NCBI GenBank assembly: GCA_020632995.1 | Contig: JACKEN010000001.1 | Span: 1,520,001-1,584,000 of the forward strand | Length of the DNA stretch: 64,000 bases | DNA from: Deltaproteobacteria bacterium | GTDB taxonomy: Bacteria; Myxococcota; Kuafuiibacteriia; Kuafuiibacteriales; Kuafuiibacteriaceae | Direction of reading: 5' to 3' | Part shown: piece after piece, positions 8,587 to 17,065 of the stretch | Layout: the number at the start of each line of letters is the position of its first letter | How positions within the stretch are numbered: the first letter of the stretch is position 1 | Position numbers and translations under genes: made by a program | The notes under the pieces: model-generated | What the model saw: the letters and a program-made list of their open reading frames with translations, nothing else | The model's database searches: none | What the model was told of the DNA's origin: nothing

Positions 8587-9765
8587 ATGCGGCGGCACCT
8601 CGGAACCCTCGCGCTGACCACGGCGCTCCTGGCCGCGGGCCCAGCCCGGGGCGAGGAGGAGCTCCCGCTGCGCGTGCTGAGCTTCAACGCCTGGGGCATC
8701 TGGATGGTGAGCCCGGCCCGGGAGGCGCGGATAGAGGCGATGGGCCCCGCCATCGCGGCCCTCGCGCCCGACGTCGTCGCCATGCAGGAGGTCTGGGTGG
8801 ACGAGGACGCCGAGCGCCTCGCCGACGCCCTGGCCCGCGCGGGCCTCCCCCACAGCCAGCGCTTCTACAGCACCTGGCCCGGCAACAGCGGGCTCCTCAT
8901 CGCCTCGCGCTACCCGATCGAGCGGGCGGAGTTCGTGGAGTACGCGGAGGGGACCTACCCCGACATCCCGTGGCACGTGGACTGGCTGGCCGGCAAGGGC
9001 ATGGCGCGGGTCCGCCTGCGCACCCCGGCGGGCCCGGTGGACGTCGCGAGCACCCACGTGCAGGCGGCCTACGGGAGCCGGCGCTACGAGCTCATCCAGC
9101 TGTCGCAGCTCCTCGAGGGGGCGGAGTTCCTCGAGGGCAGCGACGACGTCCCGCTCATCGTGGCCGGCGACCTGAACGTGGGCTGCGACAGCCTCCCCTA
9201 CCGCGCCTTCGCCCAGCGCCTGGATCTGCGCCCCACCGACCCCGAGTGCGGCATCGACTCGATCTCGGTGCGGGGCGGCGGCGGCCGCGACCTCGCGGTG
9301 TGGGGCGTGCGCAAGGTGCTGGACACTCCGGTCCGGCTCTCGGACGGCTCCGAGCAGCGCCTCTCGGATCACGACGGCCTGGTGGCCGACCTGACGCTGC
9401 GACCCGGCCACGTCGCGCCGGCGCGGATCAGCACCGCCGCCCGGTGGCTGGACGTCACGCGCGAGGCGCTCGGCCGCATCTACACCCACCGCACCCTCCT
9501 GTCGCGGCACCAGCTCCGAGACATCGTGCTCGCCGGCGCGATGCTGCAAGTCGCCTTGCTTCTTCTCGTGGTGTGGCGCAAGCAGCGCCCGACCAACCTC
9601 GCGCTGCGACGCCCCCTCGCCGCCCTCGCCACCGCCGCCCTCGCGGCCGGGCTCTGGTTCGGCTACCTCGGGGCCAGCTACGCCCCCAAGCACATGGCGG
9701 AGCTGAACCAGGTGCGCCAGCGCCTCGAGAGCGCGCTCTCGGCGGGGATGCTGGGCGCCCGCTGA
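8587..9765 (+). CDS. Neutral sphingomyelinase-like membrane phosphodiesterase (SMPD2-type architecture)
   Basis: A 392-residue endonuclease/exonuclease/phosphatase-fold enzyme with a signal peptide ending near ARGEEE. Mg-site and catalytic residues are visible: Asn34 (SFNAWGIW), Glu68 (MQEVWV), His157 (STHVQA), Asp195/Asn197 (GDLNV) and Asp261/His262 (SDHDGL). The segment DWLAGK has Asp132 and Lys137 spaced like the Asp-Lys switch of animal neutral sphingomyelinases. The C-terminus has two membrane helices (about 313-331 and 343-362), as in animal SMPD2. The likely reaction is cleavage of a sphingomyelin-like or other phospholipid headgroup. It diverges from the polyketide synthase gene. A bacterial lysophospholipase C is the main alternative. 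Confidence 0.78.
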   Translation: MRRHLGTLALTTALLAAGPARGEEELPLRVLSFNAWGIWMVSPAREARIEAMGPAIAALAPDVVAMQEVWVDEDAERLADALARAGLPHSQRFYSTWPGNSGLLIASRYPIERAEFVEYAEGTYPDIPWHVDWLAGKGMARVRLRTPAGPVDVASTHVQAAYGSRRYELIQLSQLLEGAEFLEGSDDVPLIVAGDLNVGCDSLPYRAFAQRLDLRPTDPECGIDSISVRGGGGRDLAVWGVRKVLDTPVRLSDGSEQRLSDHDGLVADLTLRPGHVAPARISTAARWLDVTREALGRIYTHRTLLSRHQLRDIVLAGAMLQVALLLLVVWRKQRPTNLALRRPLAALATAALAAGLWFGYLGASYAPKHMAELNQVRQRLESALSAGMLGAR

Positions 9766-9782
9766 AGTGCTATGAGCGCACC

Positions 9783-10214
9783 ATGGAGGTGCGCCTGGTG
9801 GGCCTCGACGCCCTGCCCGCCTGTCTGGCGGTGCGCCACACCGTGTTCATCGAGGAGCAGCAGGTCCCGCCCGACCTCGAGGTGGACGGGCTCGATCCCG
9901 AGGCCCTGCACGTGCTCGCCACCGACGACGCCGGCCGCCCGGTGGGCACCGCGCGGATGCGCGTGCTGCCCGGCGCGCGGGCCAAGGTGGAGCGGGTCGC
10001 GGTGCTCGCCGAGCAGCGCGGCGCCGGCCTCGGCGCCCGCCTGATGGACGCGCTCGAGGCCGAGGCCCGCCGCCAGGGCCTCCGCCACGTCGACCTCTCG
10101 GCCCAGGTCCCGGTGCTCGGCTTCTACGCCGCCCGCGGCTACGTGGCGCACGGGCCCGAGTTCATGGACGCGGGCATCCCGCACCGGAAGATGACCCTGG
10201 AGCTCGCGCCGTGA
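9783..10214 (+). CDS. GNAT family N-acetyltransferase (ElaA-like)
   Basis: A 143-residue single-domain GNAT. The N-terminal segment AVRHTVFIEEQQVP is typical of ElaA and related acetyltransferases. The acetyl-CoA-binding loop is AEQRGAGLGARLM near residues 79-91, and VLGFYAARGYVAHG forms the last conserved strand and helix. ATG at 9783 is chosen. The stop overlaps the GTG start of the deacylase gene by 4 bp, so the genes are probably translationally coupled. The acceptor substrate is unknown. Confidence 0.85.
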   Translation: MEVRLVGLDALPACLAVRHTVFIEEQQVPPDLEVDGLDPEALHVLATDDAGRPVGTARMRVLPGARAKVERVAVLAEQRGAGLGARLMDALEAEARRQGLRHVDLSAQVPVLGFYAARGYVAHGPEFMDAGIPHRKMTLELAP

Positions 10215-10696
10215 AGACCAACGCGATGCGCATCCTGGAGCGCGCCGGCGTCCCCTTCGAGACCCGCGCCTACGAGGTCGACGAGTCCGACCTGTCGGCC
10301 ATCACGGTGGCCCACAAGGTCGGCCTCGACCCGCGCCAGGTCTTCAAGACCCTGGTGACCCGGAGCGGCCGCGACGTGTTCCTCGCCGTCATCCCCGGCG
10401 ACGCCGCCCTCGATCTGAAGGCCCTGGCCCGGGCCACCGGCGCCCGCAAGGTCGAGATGGTCCCCCTGAAGGAGGTGCAGGCCCTCACCGGCTACATCCG
10501 CGGCGGCGTCACCGCGCTCGGCACGAAGAAGCCCTACCCGGTGTGGGTCGACCGCAGCATCGAGGCCTGGCCGGTGGTGGCCGTCTCCGCCGGCACCCGG
10601 GGTCTGCAGCTCCTGGTCGCCCCGGCCGACTACCTGAAGGCGACCGGCGGGCAGCTGGCCGAGCTGGCCACGGGCGGTGGGGCGGAACCCGCGTGA
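10211..10696 (+). CDS. ybaK: Cys-tRNA(Pro)/Cys-tRNA(Cys) deacylase
   Basis: A 161-residue editing-domain protein that hydrolyses cysteine wrongly attached to tRNA(Pro). The family pattern is clear: an N-terminal MRILERAGVPFETRAYE, then QVFKTLVTR with the catalytic-site Lys, followed by AVIPGDAALDLKALA. The segment TGYIRGGVTALGTKK and a C-terminal LQLLVAPADYLKATGG complete it. Length is normal. GTG start, overlapping the GNAT stop. A tRNA-Arg gene follows 34 bp downstream. Confidence 0.92.
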   Translation: MKTNAMRILERAGVPFETRAYEVDESDLSAITVAHKVGLDPRQVFKTLVTRSGRDVFLAVIPGDAALDLKALARATGARKVEMVPLKEVQALTGYIRGGVTALGTKKPYPVWVDRSIEAWPVVAVSAGTRGLQLLVAPADYLKATGGQLAELATGGGAEPA

Positions 10697-10730
10697 CGTG
10701 CGCGGAGGGGTCTGCTAGAAGCCCTCGCAC

Positions 10731-10804
10731 GCATCCGTAGCTCAATTGGATAGAGCACTGGGCTTCGAACCCAGGGGTTGGGGGTTCGAGTCCCTCCGGG
10801 TGCG
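10731..10804 (+). tRNA. tRNA-Arg (anticodon TCG)
   Basis: A complete cloverleaf can be folded. The acceptor GCATCCG pairs with CGGGTGC with one G-U. The D stem is GCTC/GAGC. The anticodon stem CTGGG/CCCAG encloses loop CTTCGAA with anticodon TCG, reading CGA. The variable loop has 5 nt, and a T stem encloses TTCGAGT. The discriminator is G and no CCA is encoded. It lies between the deacylase gene and the sigma factor gene. Confidence 0.96.
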
Positions 10805-10955
10805 CTACCCGCCTGCCGTTCCATTCCGGCACGGATTCGTAACGGCCCTCCGAGTCGATCACGGGCGATTGTTACGGCTGGCTACACGTTGCAGATTCGA
10901 CCGAAGTCGGTCCGCTGCGATCCAAGTTGGCACGCTGACTGCTTCGCAGTTCAGT

Positions 10956-11579
10956 GTGCCCCGCGTCGCCGCAGACCTGCAGGTGCTGTCCTACATCCCG
11001 CTCGTGGAGCGCATCGTCCACAGGGTGAAACGCGGCCTGCCGCGGGAGGCCGACACCGACGGACTCCTCGGAGCCGGTATGGTCGGGTTGCTCCAGGCCT
11101 TGGACCGCTTCGACCCCGACAAGGGGGTCGCCTTCGAGGCTTACGCGACCATCCGCATACGCGGGGCGGTGCAGGACGAGCTGCGGTCGGTGGACCACCT
11201 GACCCGGACCCAGCGCCACCACGCCCAGGCCCTCCAGGCCGACCCCGAGGCGTTCGGGGGCGAGGACGTGGCCATGGCCGGGACGCCGTTCTCGGCCCCG
11301 ATGAGCTACGACCCCTTCGTGCTGGACGACACCATCACCGGCACCCCGTGGCAGGAGGCAGTGGACATGGAAGAGGCCCTGGCCAAGCAGGAGCTGCTCG
11401 AGCACCTGAAGGCGGCCTTGCAGAGCGCCCCGGACCGGGACCGGATGGTGCTGAGCCTGTACTACGAAGAGGAGCTCTCCCTGCAGGAGGTCGGAGACAT
11501 CCTGCAGGTGTCGCCGTCGCGGGTGAGCCAGCTCCTGAGCCGCTCGCGCGCCCGGCTGCTCACCCAGCTGTCGGCGTAG
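10956..11579 (+). CDS. Sigma-70 family RNA polymerase sigma factor, FliA/WhiG type
   Basis: Alternative sigma factor of about 207 residues. Region 2 is clear (LVERIVHRVKRGLP, then DLLGAGMVGLL-type helix, FEAYATIRIRGAVQDELRS) and is closest to FliA/WhiG. Region 4 has the helix-turn-helix YYEEELSLQEVGDILQVSPS followed by RVSQLLSRSRARL. Region 3 is shortened and replaced by a segment rich in Asp, Met and Pro. The frame stays open upstream through the tRNA. I place the start at GTG 10956 because it immediately precedes conserved sequence, but no ribosome-binding site confirms it. No flagellar or chemotaxis gene is nearby, so its regulon cannot be inferred. Confidence 0.8.
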   Translation: MPRVAADLQVLSYIPLVERIVHRVKRGLPREADTDGLLGAGMVGLLQALDRFDPDKGVAFEAYATIRIRGAVQDELRSVDHLTRTQRHHAQALQADPEAFGGEDVAMAGTPFSAPMSYDPFVLDDTITGTPWQEAVDMEEALAKQELLEHLKAALQSAPDRDRMVLSLYYEEELSLQEVGDILQVSPSRVSQLLSRSRARLLTQLSA

Positions 11580-11583
11580 CGCG

Positions 11584-12639
11584 CTACTCGACGTCGGGGG
11601 TGGAGGCAGACGAGCCGGTGGTGGCGGTGACGGTGCCCCCCAAGAAGCCCAGGACCTCGCGGTTGTAGTCCTTCCAGCAGTCCATCTGCACGGTGTGACC
11701 GCAGCCCTTCAGCTCCACCATCTTCGAGCCCTGGATGCCGTCGTGCCCGTAGGCCATCACCCCGCGGGTGTGGCCCGGGTGCATGAAGCGGTTGGGGATC
11801 AGGCGGTCCTTGTTGCCGAAGATGATCAGCGTGGGCGCCTTGACGCGGCCGAGGTTGCCCCGGGTGAACTCGGTGTTGGTGAGCCCCTGCACGCTCTTCA
11901 CCTGGGCGTAGGCGTAGGCGTCGAACTCGTCGGTGCCGATGACCCGAGCCCGCTCCTCCACCAGCCACGCGTAGTCGTTGCTCCAGCGGTAGAAGTTGTT
12001 CCGCCGGATGGAGCCCCACAGGCCGGCCTCGGGCACGCTCTTCACCAGCGCCACGCTGAACACCGAGCGGAACCACTCCCGCTCCGCCGGTGAGAACTTC
12101 TCGAACCCGGCCGGCGCGGTGAGGACCAGCGCCTCGACTTCATCCGGCCAGGTGATCGCGTAGGACAGCGAGGTCTGGCCGCCCATCGAGTGGCCGACGA
12201 GCACCGGGCGCTCGACGCCCTGCGCCTTGGCGAACGCGCGCACCACCTCGGCCATCGCCACCATGGTGTACGGGAACGTGGCGGGCTTGGCGCTCTTGCC
12301 ATAGCCCAGCATATCGAGGGCGAGGACGCGGTAGCCCTCGGCGGCGAAGGCGTCGAGCTGGTAGCGCCAGAACTTCAGGTAGGAGCCGAGGCCGTGCACG
12401 AAGATGACGGTCTTCCTGCCCTCGGGGTTGAGCTCCACGTAGTGGACGCGGGCCGGGACGCCGAGGTCGAAGCGCTGGGTGATCTCGTCGAGGACGAGGT
12501 CGCCCTCGGTCCAGGGCTGGCCCTCCACCGAGGTGTAGGGGTACTCGGAGAACGGCATCGGCCCCTTCTGGGAGAAGCTGGGGATGCACGCGGTGAGGGC
12601 CAGGGCGGCGATGACGGGTGACAGGCGAGTGCAACGCAT
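11584..12639 (-). CDS. Alpha/beta hydrolase lipoprotein
   Basis: A 351-residue exported hydrolase with lipobox LTAC (Cys18). The order of fold motifs is complete: oxyanion strand VIFVHGLGSYLKFW, nucleophile elbow GHSMGG, acid GNKDRLIP and catalytic His in GCGHTVQ. ATG at 12639 follows a GGAGG ribosome-binding site at good spacing. The gene begins 18 bp after the stop of the outer-membrane protein gene and is probably in one transcript with it. A lipase or esterase role at the cell envelope is likely; the substrate is not visible. It ends 4 bp from the convergent sigma factor gene. Confidence 0.88.
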   Translation of the reverse strand: MRCTRLSPVIAALALTACIPSFSQKGPMPFSEYPYTSVEGQPWTEGDLVLDEITQRFDLGVPARVHYVELNPEGRKTVIFVHGLGSYLKFWRYQLDAFAAEGYRVLALDMLGYGKSAKPATFPYTMVAMAEVVRAFAKAQGVERPVLVGHSMGGQTSLSYAITWPDEVEALVLTAPAGFEKFSPAEREWFRSVFSVALVKSVPEAGLWGSIRRNNFYRWSNDYAWLVEERARVIGTDEFDAYAYAQVKSVQGLTNTEFTRGNLGRVKAPTLIIFGNKDRLIPNRFMHPGHTRGVMAYGHDGIQGSKMVELKGCGHTVQMDCWKDYNREVLGFLGGTVTATTGSSASTPDVE

Positions 12640-12657
12640 CTTTCGTTCCTCCCGCTC

Positions 12658-14304
12658 CTAGAACGCGTACCAGGTGAAGGTGGTGAACATGACCCAGGGG
12701 TTGGCGGCCACCTGGTCGTTCCCATCGTAGAAGCTGCCCGGCACCATGTAGCCGGCGTGCAGGCCCACCGTCATCAGGTAGCGGATGTTCCAGGTCAGCT
12801 CGGCGTTGACCTCGAGGCCGATCGTGCGGCCCCGTGAGACGCCGTCGGTGAGATCCGGGGGCCGCACGGTCGACATCGCGTAGCCGAGGCCACCCTTCAG
12901 GTTCAGGGTGTACGGGATGATGTCCCACCTGGCGGCGCCGAGGACGGTCATGAGGCCGTAGCCCTGGTTCGAGATGTCGGTGACCGCGCCGGTGTAGTTG
13001 CTCACCGTCTGGGTGAAGGGGAACAGGAGCAGCATCTTGTGGTTGAACCAGACCGAGCCCGGGAGGCCGTACTGGTTCAGGGTGAAGGCCGACTTGTACT
13101 TGCCGTCGGTGGGGTCGCTGTCGCCCGAGACGAACATGGTCTCGAGCGACACCACGTCGTTGGTGGTCTTGCCCCAGTTGTAGAGCCCCTCGAGGTTGGC
13201 GGAGAGGCCGAGGATGTCGATCTTCTGGTTGAGCTCGGTGGTCTCGGCCTGGCTGCGGTACTGGCCGACGTTCAGCATCATGAAGCCCGACGCCGCGAAG
13301 TCGCCGTTGTCGAAGTGGATGTTGTGGTGGAAGTGGGCGCCGATGAACTCCACGTTCCCGTTGGGCTCGTCGATGTTGAAGGTCGCGGTGCCGGTGAAGC
13401 CGCTGAGGCCCGAGGAGGCCGGGCCGCCGCGCACCAGGCCCTCGAAGGCGAACGCCTTGCCCTTGGTGGCGTCCTGGAGGTGCCAGAACGACAGGCCCAC
13501 CACCGTGCCCGGCTGCACCACGTAGGCGTAGTCCAGGGTGGCCAGCCACGCGAACTTGAGCCGGGGGTCGTCCTTGGTGGCCTTGTCGGGCTGAGTGGCC
13601 TCCAGCGGGATGAAGGAGGCCTTCCAGATGCCACCGTACTTGCCGTAGACCGAGAGGCCGGTGGCGTCGGTGCCGAAGTACGTGAGCTTGTAGCCGGTCT
13701 TGATGATGTCGAAGAGCGACGTGATGGTCGGGTCGTAGATCGAGTCGTAGATCGACTGGGTGCCGATCAAGATGGAGAGCCGCTGCGGGTTCCGCGTGGG
13801 GTAGATCGCCACGTTGACGTTCTTGGTCTGGATGTTGACCTGGTCCGCGTTGAAGCCACCGCCCTGGTTGTTCTGGATCGCGTTGGCGGCCTGGCCCCAC
13901 ATGTAGTCGACCTCGAACTGGGCGCGGAACGCGGCGAGCCCGTCGACGAAGTGGGGGGCGTATTGGATCACCGGGATCCAGCGCTGCTCTACGAAGAACG
14001 CGGGAAGGTCGTTGTCGACCCGGGTCTGGGAGCCGGTGGTCCCCGGCCCGATCGGCCCGAGCGAGACGCCCTTCAGGCCCGAGGGATCACCGACCACGTT
14101 GCTCGCGGTGACCCGGGAGAAGAAGTAGTTGATGAGCTTGAACTCCGACGGCAGCGGATCCGCTTCGCGGGCGTTCCGCTCCTCCCAGTCCACATAGTAG
14201 GGGCCAGGTCCAGCGGGGGGTATGGCGCCCGCGGGCGTCGCCGTGCACACCACGGCGCCGACAGCGGCCAACAGGGTGAACCAGGGAGCGCGTGTCCGTC
14301 GCAT
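12658..14304 (-). CDS. Putative outer-membrane beta-barrel protein
   Basis: A 548-residue protein with a signal peptide (ending near ATPAGA) and a body rich in alternating aromatic/hydrophobic and polar residues. Strands are separated by Gly/Asn/Asp turns, and the protein ends in a terminal Phe (TFTWYAF), the usual signal for barrel insertion. I do not recognise a named porin family; the length suggests about 16-18 strands. The ATG at 14304 is preceded by GAGG, whereas an upstream GTG would spoil the signal peptide. It lies between a lipoprotein gene upstream and a hydrolase lipoprotein gene downstream, suggesting an envelope uptake or degradation module. Confidence 0.75.
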   Translation of the reverse strand: MRRTRAPWFTLLAAVGAVVCTATPAGAIPPAGPGPYYVDWEERNAREADPLPSEFKLINYFFSRVTASNVVGDPSGLKGVSLGPIGPGTTGSQTRVDNDLPAFFVEQRWIPVIQYAPHFVDGLAAFRAQFEVDYMWGQAANAIQNNQGGGFNADQVNIQTKNVNVAIYPTRNPQRLSILIGTQSIYDSIYDPTITSLFDIIKTGYKLTYFGTDATGLSVYGKYGGIWKASFIPLEATQPDKATKDDPRLKFAWLATLDYAYVVQPGTVVGLSFWHLQDATKGKAFAFEGLVRGGPASSGLSGFTGTATFNIDEPNGNVEFIGAHFHHNIHFDNGDFAASGFMMLNVGQYRSQAETTELNQKIDILGLSANLEGLYNWGKTTNDVVSLETMFVSGDSDPTDGKYKSAFTLNQYGLPGSVWFNHKMLLLFPFTQTVSNYTGAVTDISNQGYGLMTVLGAARWDIIPYTLNLKGGLGYAMSTVRPPDLTDGVSRGRTIGLEVNAELTWNIRYLMTVGLHAGYMVPGSFYDGNDQVAANPWVMFTTFTWYAF

Positions 14305-14361
14305 CTCGAGCCTCGCTTGCCCGCGTCGGGCGGGCGCCTCGACACGGACCACGCCGCCCCA

Positions 14362-14378
14362 GGGCCCCGTTGGGGCCC
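14362..14378 (-). terminator. Short perfect G+C hairpin between lipoprotein and barrel genes
   Basis: GGGCCCC, a GTT loop and GGGGCCC form a perfect 7-bp stem. It lies downstream of the lipoprotein stop (14413, minus strand) and upstream of the barrel gene. There is no T-tract, so it may act as an attenuator, an RNA-stability element or a weak terminator. Confidence 0.4.
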
Positions 14379-14412
14379 GGTGAAGGGGCAGCGGGTCCTG
14401 TGTCGATGGGTC

Positions 14413-15087
14413 CTACTGGACGTCGTAGACCTGGACCGCGTCGCCGGTGAAGGCGGCGCCGTTCAGCGTGACGGTCGCGGCACCCACCGCGCCGTCGGCG
14501 CAGCGGTGGCCGGTGGCCTGGCCACTGAAGAAGAGCTCCATGTCCACCTCGGTGCCGTCGGCCGAGATCATGGCGCGGCCCTCCTGGGTGAAGCCGGCGT
14601 AGGTGACGGTCACGTCGAAGCACGAGCAGTCCGCGGCGGTGTTCTCCACCAGCACGCCGGTGGAGGTGGCCTGGAAGTCGGCCACCGCGGCCTTGGTGTT
14701 CACGTCGCAGGTGCCCACGTCGCCCTGGTTCGGCGCGCCGCTCAGGGTGCCGAAGCCGGTGGTGACCTGGAAGTTGTTGTTCACCACCTCGATCTTGGTC
14801 TCGTAGATGCACTGGGTGGCGGCGCCGAAGTTGATGTTCCGGTCGAAGCCGTTCGGGTGCGAGGGGATGTTCTCCCCGTTCATCACCAACGTCTTCCCCT
14901 CGAGGAACGCCTGCACCTTGGCCACGGTGTCGTAGTCGCAGCCGGTGTTGTTGTTGTTGTTGTTCGTGTTGTTGTTGTTGTTGTTGGTGTTCGTGTTGTT
15001 GTTGTTGTTGTTCGTATCGTCGCCACCACAGGCCGACACGCCCAACGCCAAGAAGCCAACCATCGCTACTGAAGCAAGCCGTTTCAT
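14413..15087 (-). CDS. Lipoprotein with poly-Asn/Thr linker
   Basis: A 224-residue exported lipoprotein with lipobox VSAC and the GGDD start typical of surface lipoproteins of this group. Residues about 25-48 consist almost only of Asn with a few Thr, forming a flexible spacer. The globular part has five or more Cys residues (including CSCFD) and beta-rich sequence. I do not recognise the fold. It is the first gene of an apparent lipoprotein, outer-membrane barrel and hydrolase set. The Asn tract is encoded by a trinucleotide repeat that could vary in length. Confidence 0.75.
   Translation of the reverse strand: MKRLASVAMVGFLALGVSACGGDDTNNNNNNTNTNNNNNNTNNNNNNTGCDYDTVAKVQAFLEGKTLVMNGENIPSHPNGFDRNINFGAATQCIYETKIEVVNNNFQVTTGFGTLSGAPNQGDVGTCDVNTKAAVADFQATSTGVLVENTAADCSCFDVTVTYAGFTQEGRAMISADGTEVDMELFFSGQATGHRCADGAVGAATVTLNGAAFTGDAVQVYDVQ
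14946..15014. repeat. GTT/AAC trinucleotide repeat inside the lipoprotein gene
   Basis: Runs of six GTT units (AAC = Asn on the coding strand) are interrupted by CGT and GGT units. The whole tract keeps frame and encodes the poly-Asn/Thr spacer. Slippage by one unit would change linker length without frameshift. Confidence 0.85.
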
Positions 15088-15311
15088 CGTGTTCTTCCTT
15101 TCAAGCTGAGCTGTGGGGCATTCGGCGCCTCCGCGTCAGGAGGCAACCAAGACCCACCATCAGACACATCGCAAGTTCGTTCAGGGCCACCTGGGGTCGC
15201 GCTCCAGCCCCGACGGTCCATAGTGACTCGGGACGACCCAGCGTCGCCCGGTGTCGAGTCGTTCCCCCTGAGTGAAGGCTTCTGGCCGCGCATACGAGTC
15301 TTCCTCGAAGG

Positions 15312-16823
15312 TCATCGAGCCCCGGGCGCGTCGCCAGTGGCGGCGCGGGCCGGTGACAGCGCGCCGTAGCGGCGGGCCAGGGTCAGCACGGTGAGCAGGC
15401 CCAGCGCGCTCAGGATGCCGCTCGTCGCGCTGATCGCAGGGTTCAGCACCTTGCCCTGCCCCCAGACCACCACGCCGTAGTGGGCGAAGTGCACGAGCGG
15501 CCCCACCAGGGCGGCGAGGAACACGTCCCGGGAGGCCAGCTCCTTCACGAAGATGCCCCCCGCGATGGGCGCGAGGGACGCGGCCACCAGGCCGTAGATC
15601 CCCACCTGGGCGAAGATCCCGACGAGCTTCGGCGGGTCGAGCGCCACCACGAACGAGACCACGCCCATCGCCACGATGATGTAGCGGCTCGCCTTCAGCG
15701 CCACCGCGTGCCGCTCCTCCTCGGTCTTGTCACCGAGCAGGCGCTGCCCCAGCGCGCCGAGGAACACGTCGTTGGCCGCGATGGTGGAGGCGGAGACCAG
15801 GATGCCGTCGAGGGTGCTCATCCCCGCCGCGAGCAGGGCCACGCTGATCAAGACGCCGGTGATGGGCGAGAAGGAGCGGGCCAGGTAGATGGCCATGACC
15901 TCGTCCTGGCGCACGATGTCCGGGTAGCGGATGCGGGCGTACATGCCGGCCATCAGGATCATCGTGAAGATCAGCCAGACGCTGGACGCGATGATCAGGT
16001 AGCGGTTCACGTCCCGGTCGGAGCGCAGGTACATCGACTTGGTGAGGATGTGCGGCTGGGCCACCAGCCCCACCCCCACCACGAAGCCGCAGACGAGCAC
16101 GCCCCACGCGGAGTCGAAGAGCGGCGCCTCGGGGTTGAGCGGCTTCACCAGGTTCGGGTCCTGGGCCGCGAGCTGCGAGAAGAACGCGCCCACCCCGTCG
16201 CTGAACAGGCTCAGGCCGGAGCCCACGATGAGGATGGCCACCGCCACCATCAACGCACCCTGCAGCGCGTTGGTGTAGACGTGGGCGTAGGTCCCGCCCA
16301 TCAGGATGTACGAGAAGACGAAGCCGACGATGATCACCAGCGACACCACGTAGGTGGTGCCGAGGGTGTGCTGCATGACCAGGGCGGAGCCCTTCACGAT
16401 CAGCACCACGAAGGCGATCGAGAGGACGAGGTTCAGCACCGCGAAGTAGGTGCGCATCGCGGAGTGGCCGTAGCGCGCCCCCACCCACTGCGGCAGGGTC
16501 AGGACCCGCCCCTCCATCCCCAGCCGGCGGAAGCCCTTCGAGAAGAGGACCAGGCCCACCACCACGCCCGAGAACGAGGCCACCCCGAAGTGGAGGAGCG
16601 CGGCGAGGCCGCTCTTGTAGACGAAGCCGGGGTTGATGACGAAGGTCGCGGTGCTCGCGATGGCCGCGGCGAGGGTGATGCCGGTGATCACCGGCCCGAG
16701 GTCCCCGTTGCCCAGCGCGAACCCGGAGAGGCTCTTGGTGCGGCTCATCCCGCGCAGGGCCAACCCCGCCGTCGCCACCGCGTACACCCCGAAGGCCAGC
16801 CAGGCGATCGTCTGCTTGTCCAT
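15312..16823 (-). CDS. Sodium:solute symporter family transporter
   Basis: A 503-residue inner-membrane protein with about 13 hydrophobic helices, matching the SSS family (ActP/PanF/PutP type). Typical segments include the N-terminal GLALRGMSRTKSLSGFALGN, a TATFVINPGFVYKSG helix, and AAGMSTLDGILVSASTIAAN in the second half, where sodium-site Ser/Thr residues usually lie. The substrate cannot be read from the sequence; acetate, other short acids or amino acids are possible. ATG at 16823 follows a GAGAGCGAGG ribosome-binding site. The 242 bp upstream contain an A+T-rich stretch near 16950 that is probably the promoter. Confidence 0.88.
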   Translation of the reverse strand: MDKQTIAWLAFGVYAVATAGLALRGMSRTKSLSGFALGNGDLGPVITGITLAAAIASTATFVINPGFVYKSGLAALLHFGVASFSGVVVGLVLFSKGFRRLGMEGRVLTLPQWVGARYGHSAMRTYFAVLNLVLSIAFVVLIVKGSALVMQHTLGTTYVVSLVIIVGFVFSYILMGGTYAHVYTNALQGALMVAVAILIVGSGLSLFSDGVGAFFSQLAAQDPNLVKPLNPEAPLFDSAWGVLVCGFVVGVGLVAQPHILTKSMYLRSDRDVNRYLIIASSVWLIFTMILMAGMYARIRYPDIVRQDEVMAIYLARSFSPITGVLISVALLAAGMSTLDGILVSASTIAANDVFLGALGQRLLGDKTEEERHAVALKASRYIIVAMGVVSFVVALDPPKLVGIFAQVGIYGLVAASLAPIAGGIFVKELASRDVFLAALVGPLVHFAHYGVVVWGQGKVLNPAISATSGILSALGLLTVLTLARRYGALSPARAATGDAPGAR

Positions 16824-17065
16824 GGCCTCGCTCTCCCCCCCTCCCCCCGGGCGCCGGACTTTTCCGCAGCGCAATATCCCGAAGGGGCCACCAGGACTAA
16901 TTCGGGCCCAAGATGCCGTCAAGCCGTAACTTGTGCGCCACAGCAATTATTTTGCAACGCGAAGCGTCAATCGGAGTACAGGTAACGCACAGCGTCGAAA
17001 GCCAGCCACGTCGGCTGCGGGCGGGTGCGCCGTGCGGAGGATTCCACGGACGCGCCACCCGGAGG

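Noticed and set aside
10746..10955. Extension of the sigma factor frame back into the tRNA gene
   Set aside because: The frame is open by chance. A start inside tRNA-Arg is not credible and conserved sequence begins after GTG 10956.
15084..15293. A 69-codon minus-strand open frame upstream of the Asn-rich lipoprotein gene
   Set aside because: There is no ribosome-binding site or recognisable sequence, and it overlaps the lipoprotein start. I treat the region 15088-15311 as promoter sequence.
16950..16970. Member of the dispersed palindrome family in the symporter promoter
   Set aside because: GCAATTATTTTGC has only five central bases, so it does not match the N6 rule and could be chance in an A+T-rich stretch.
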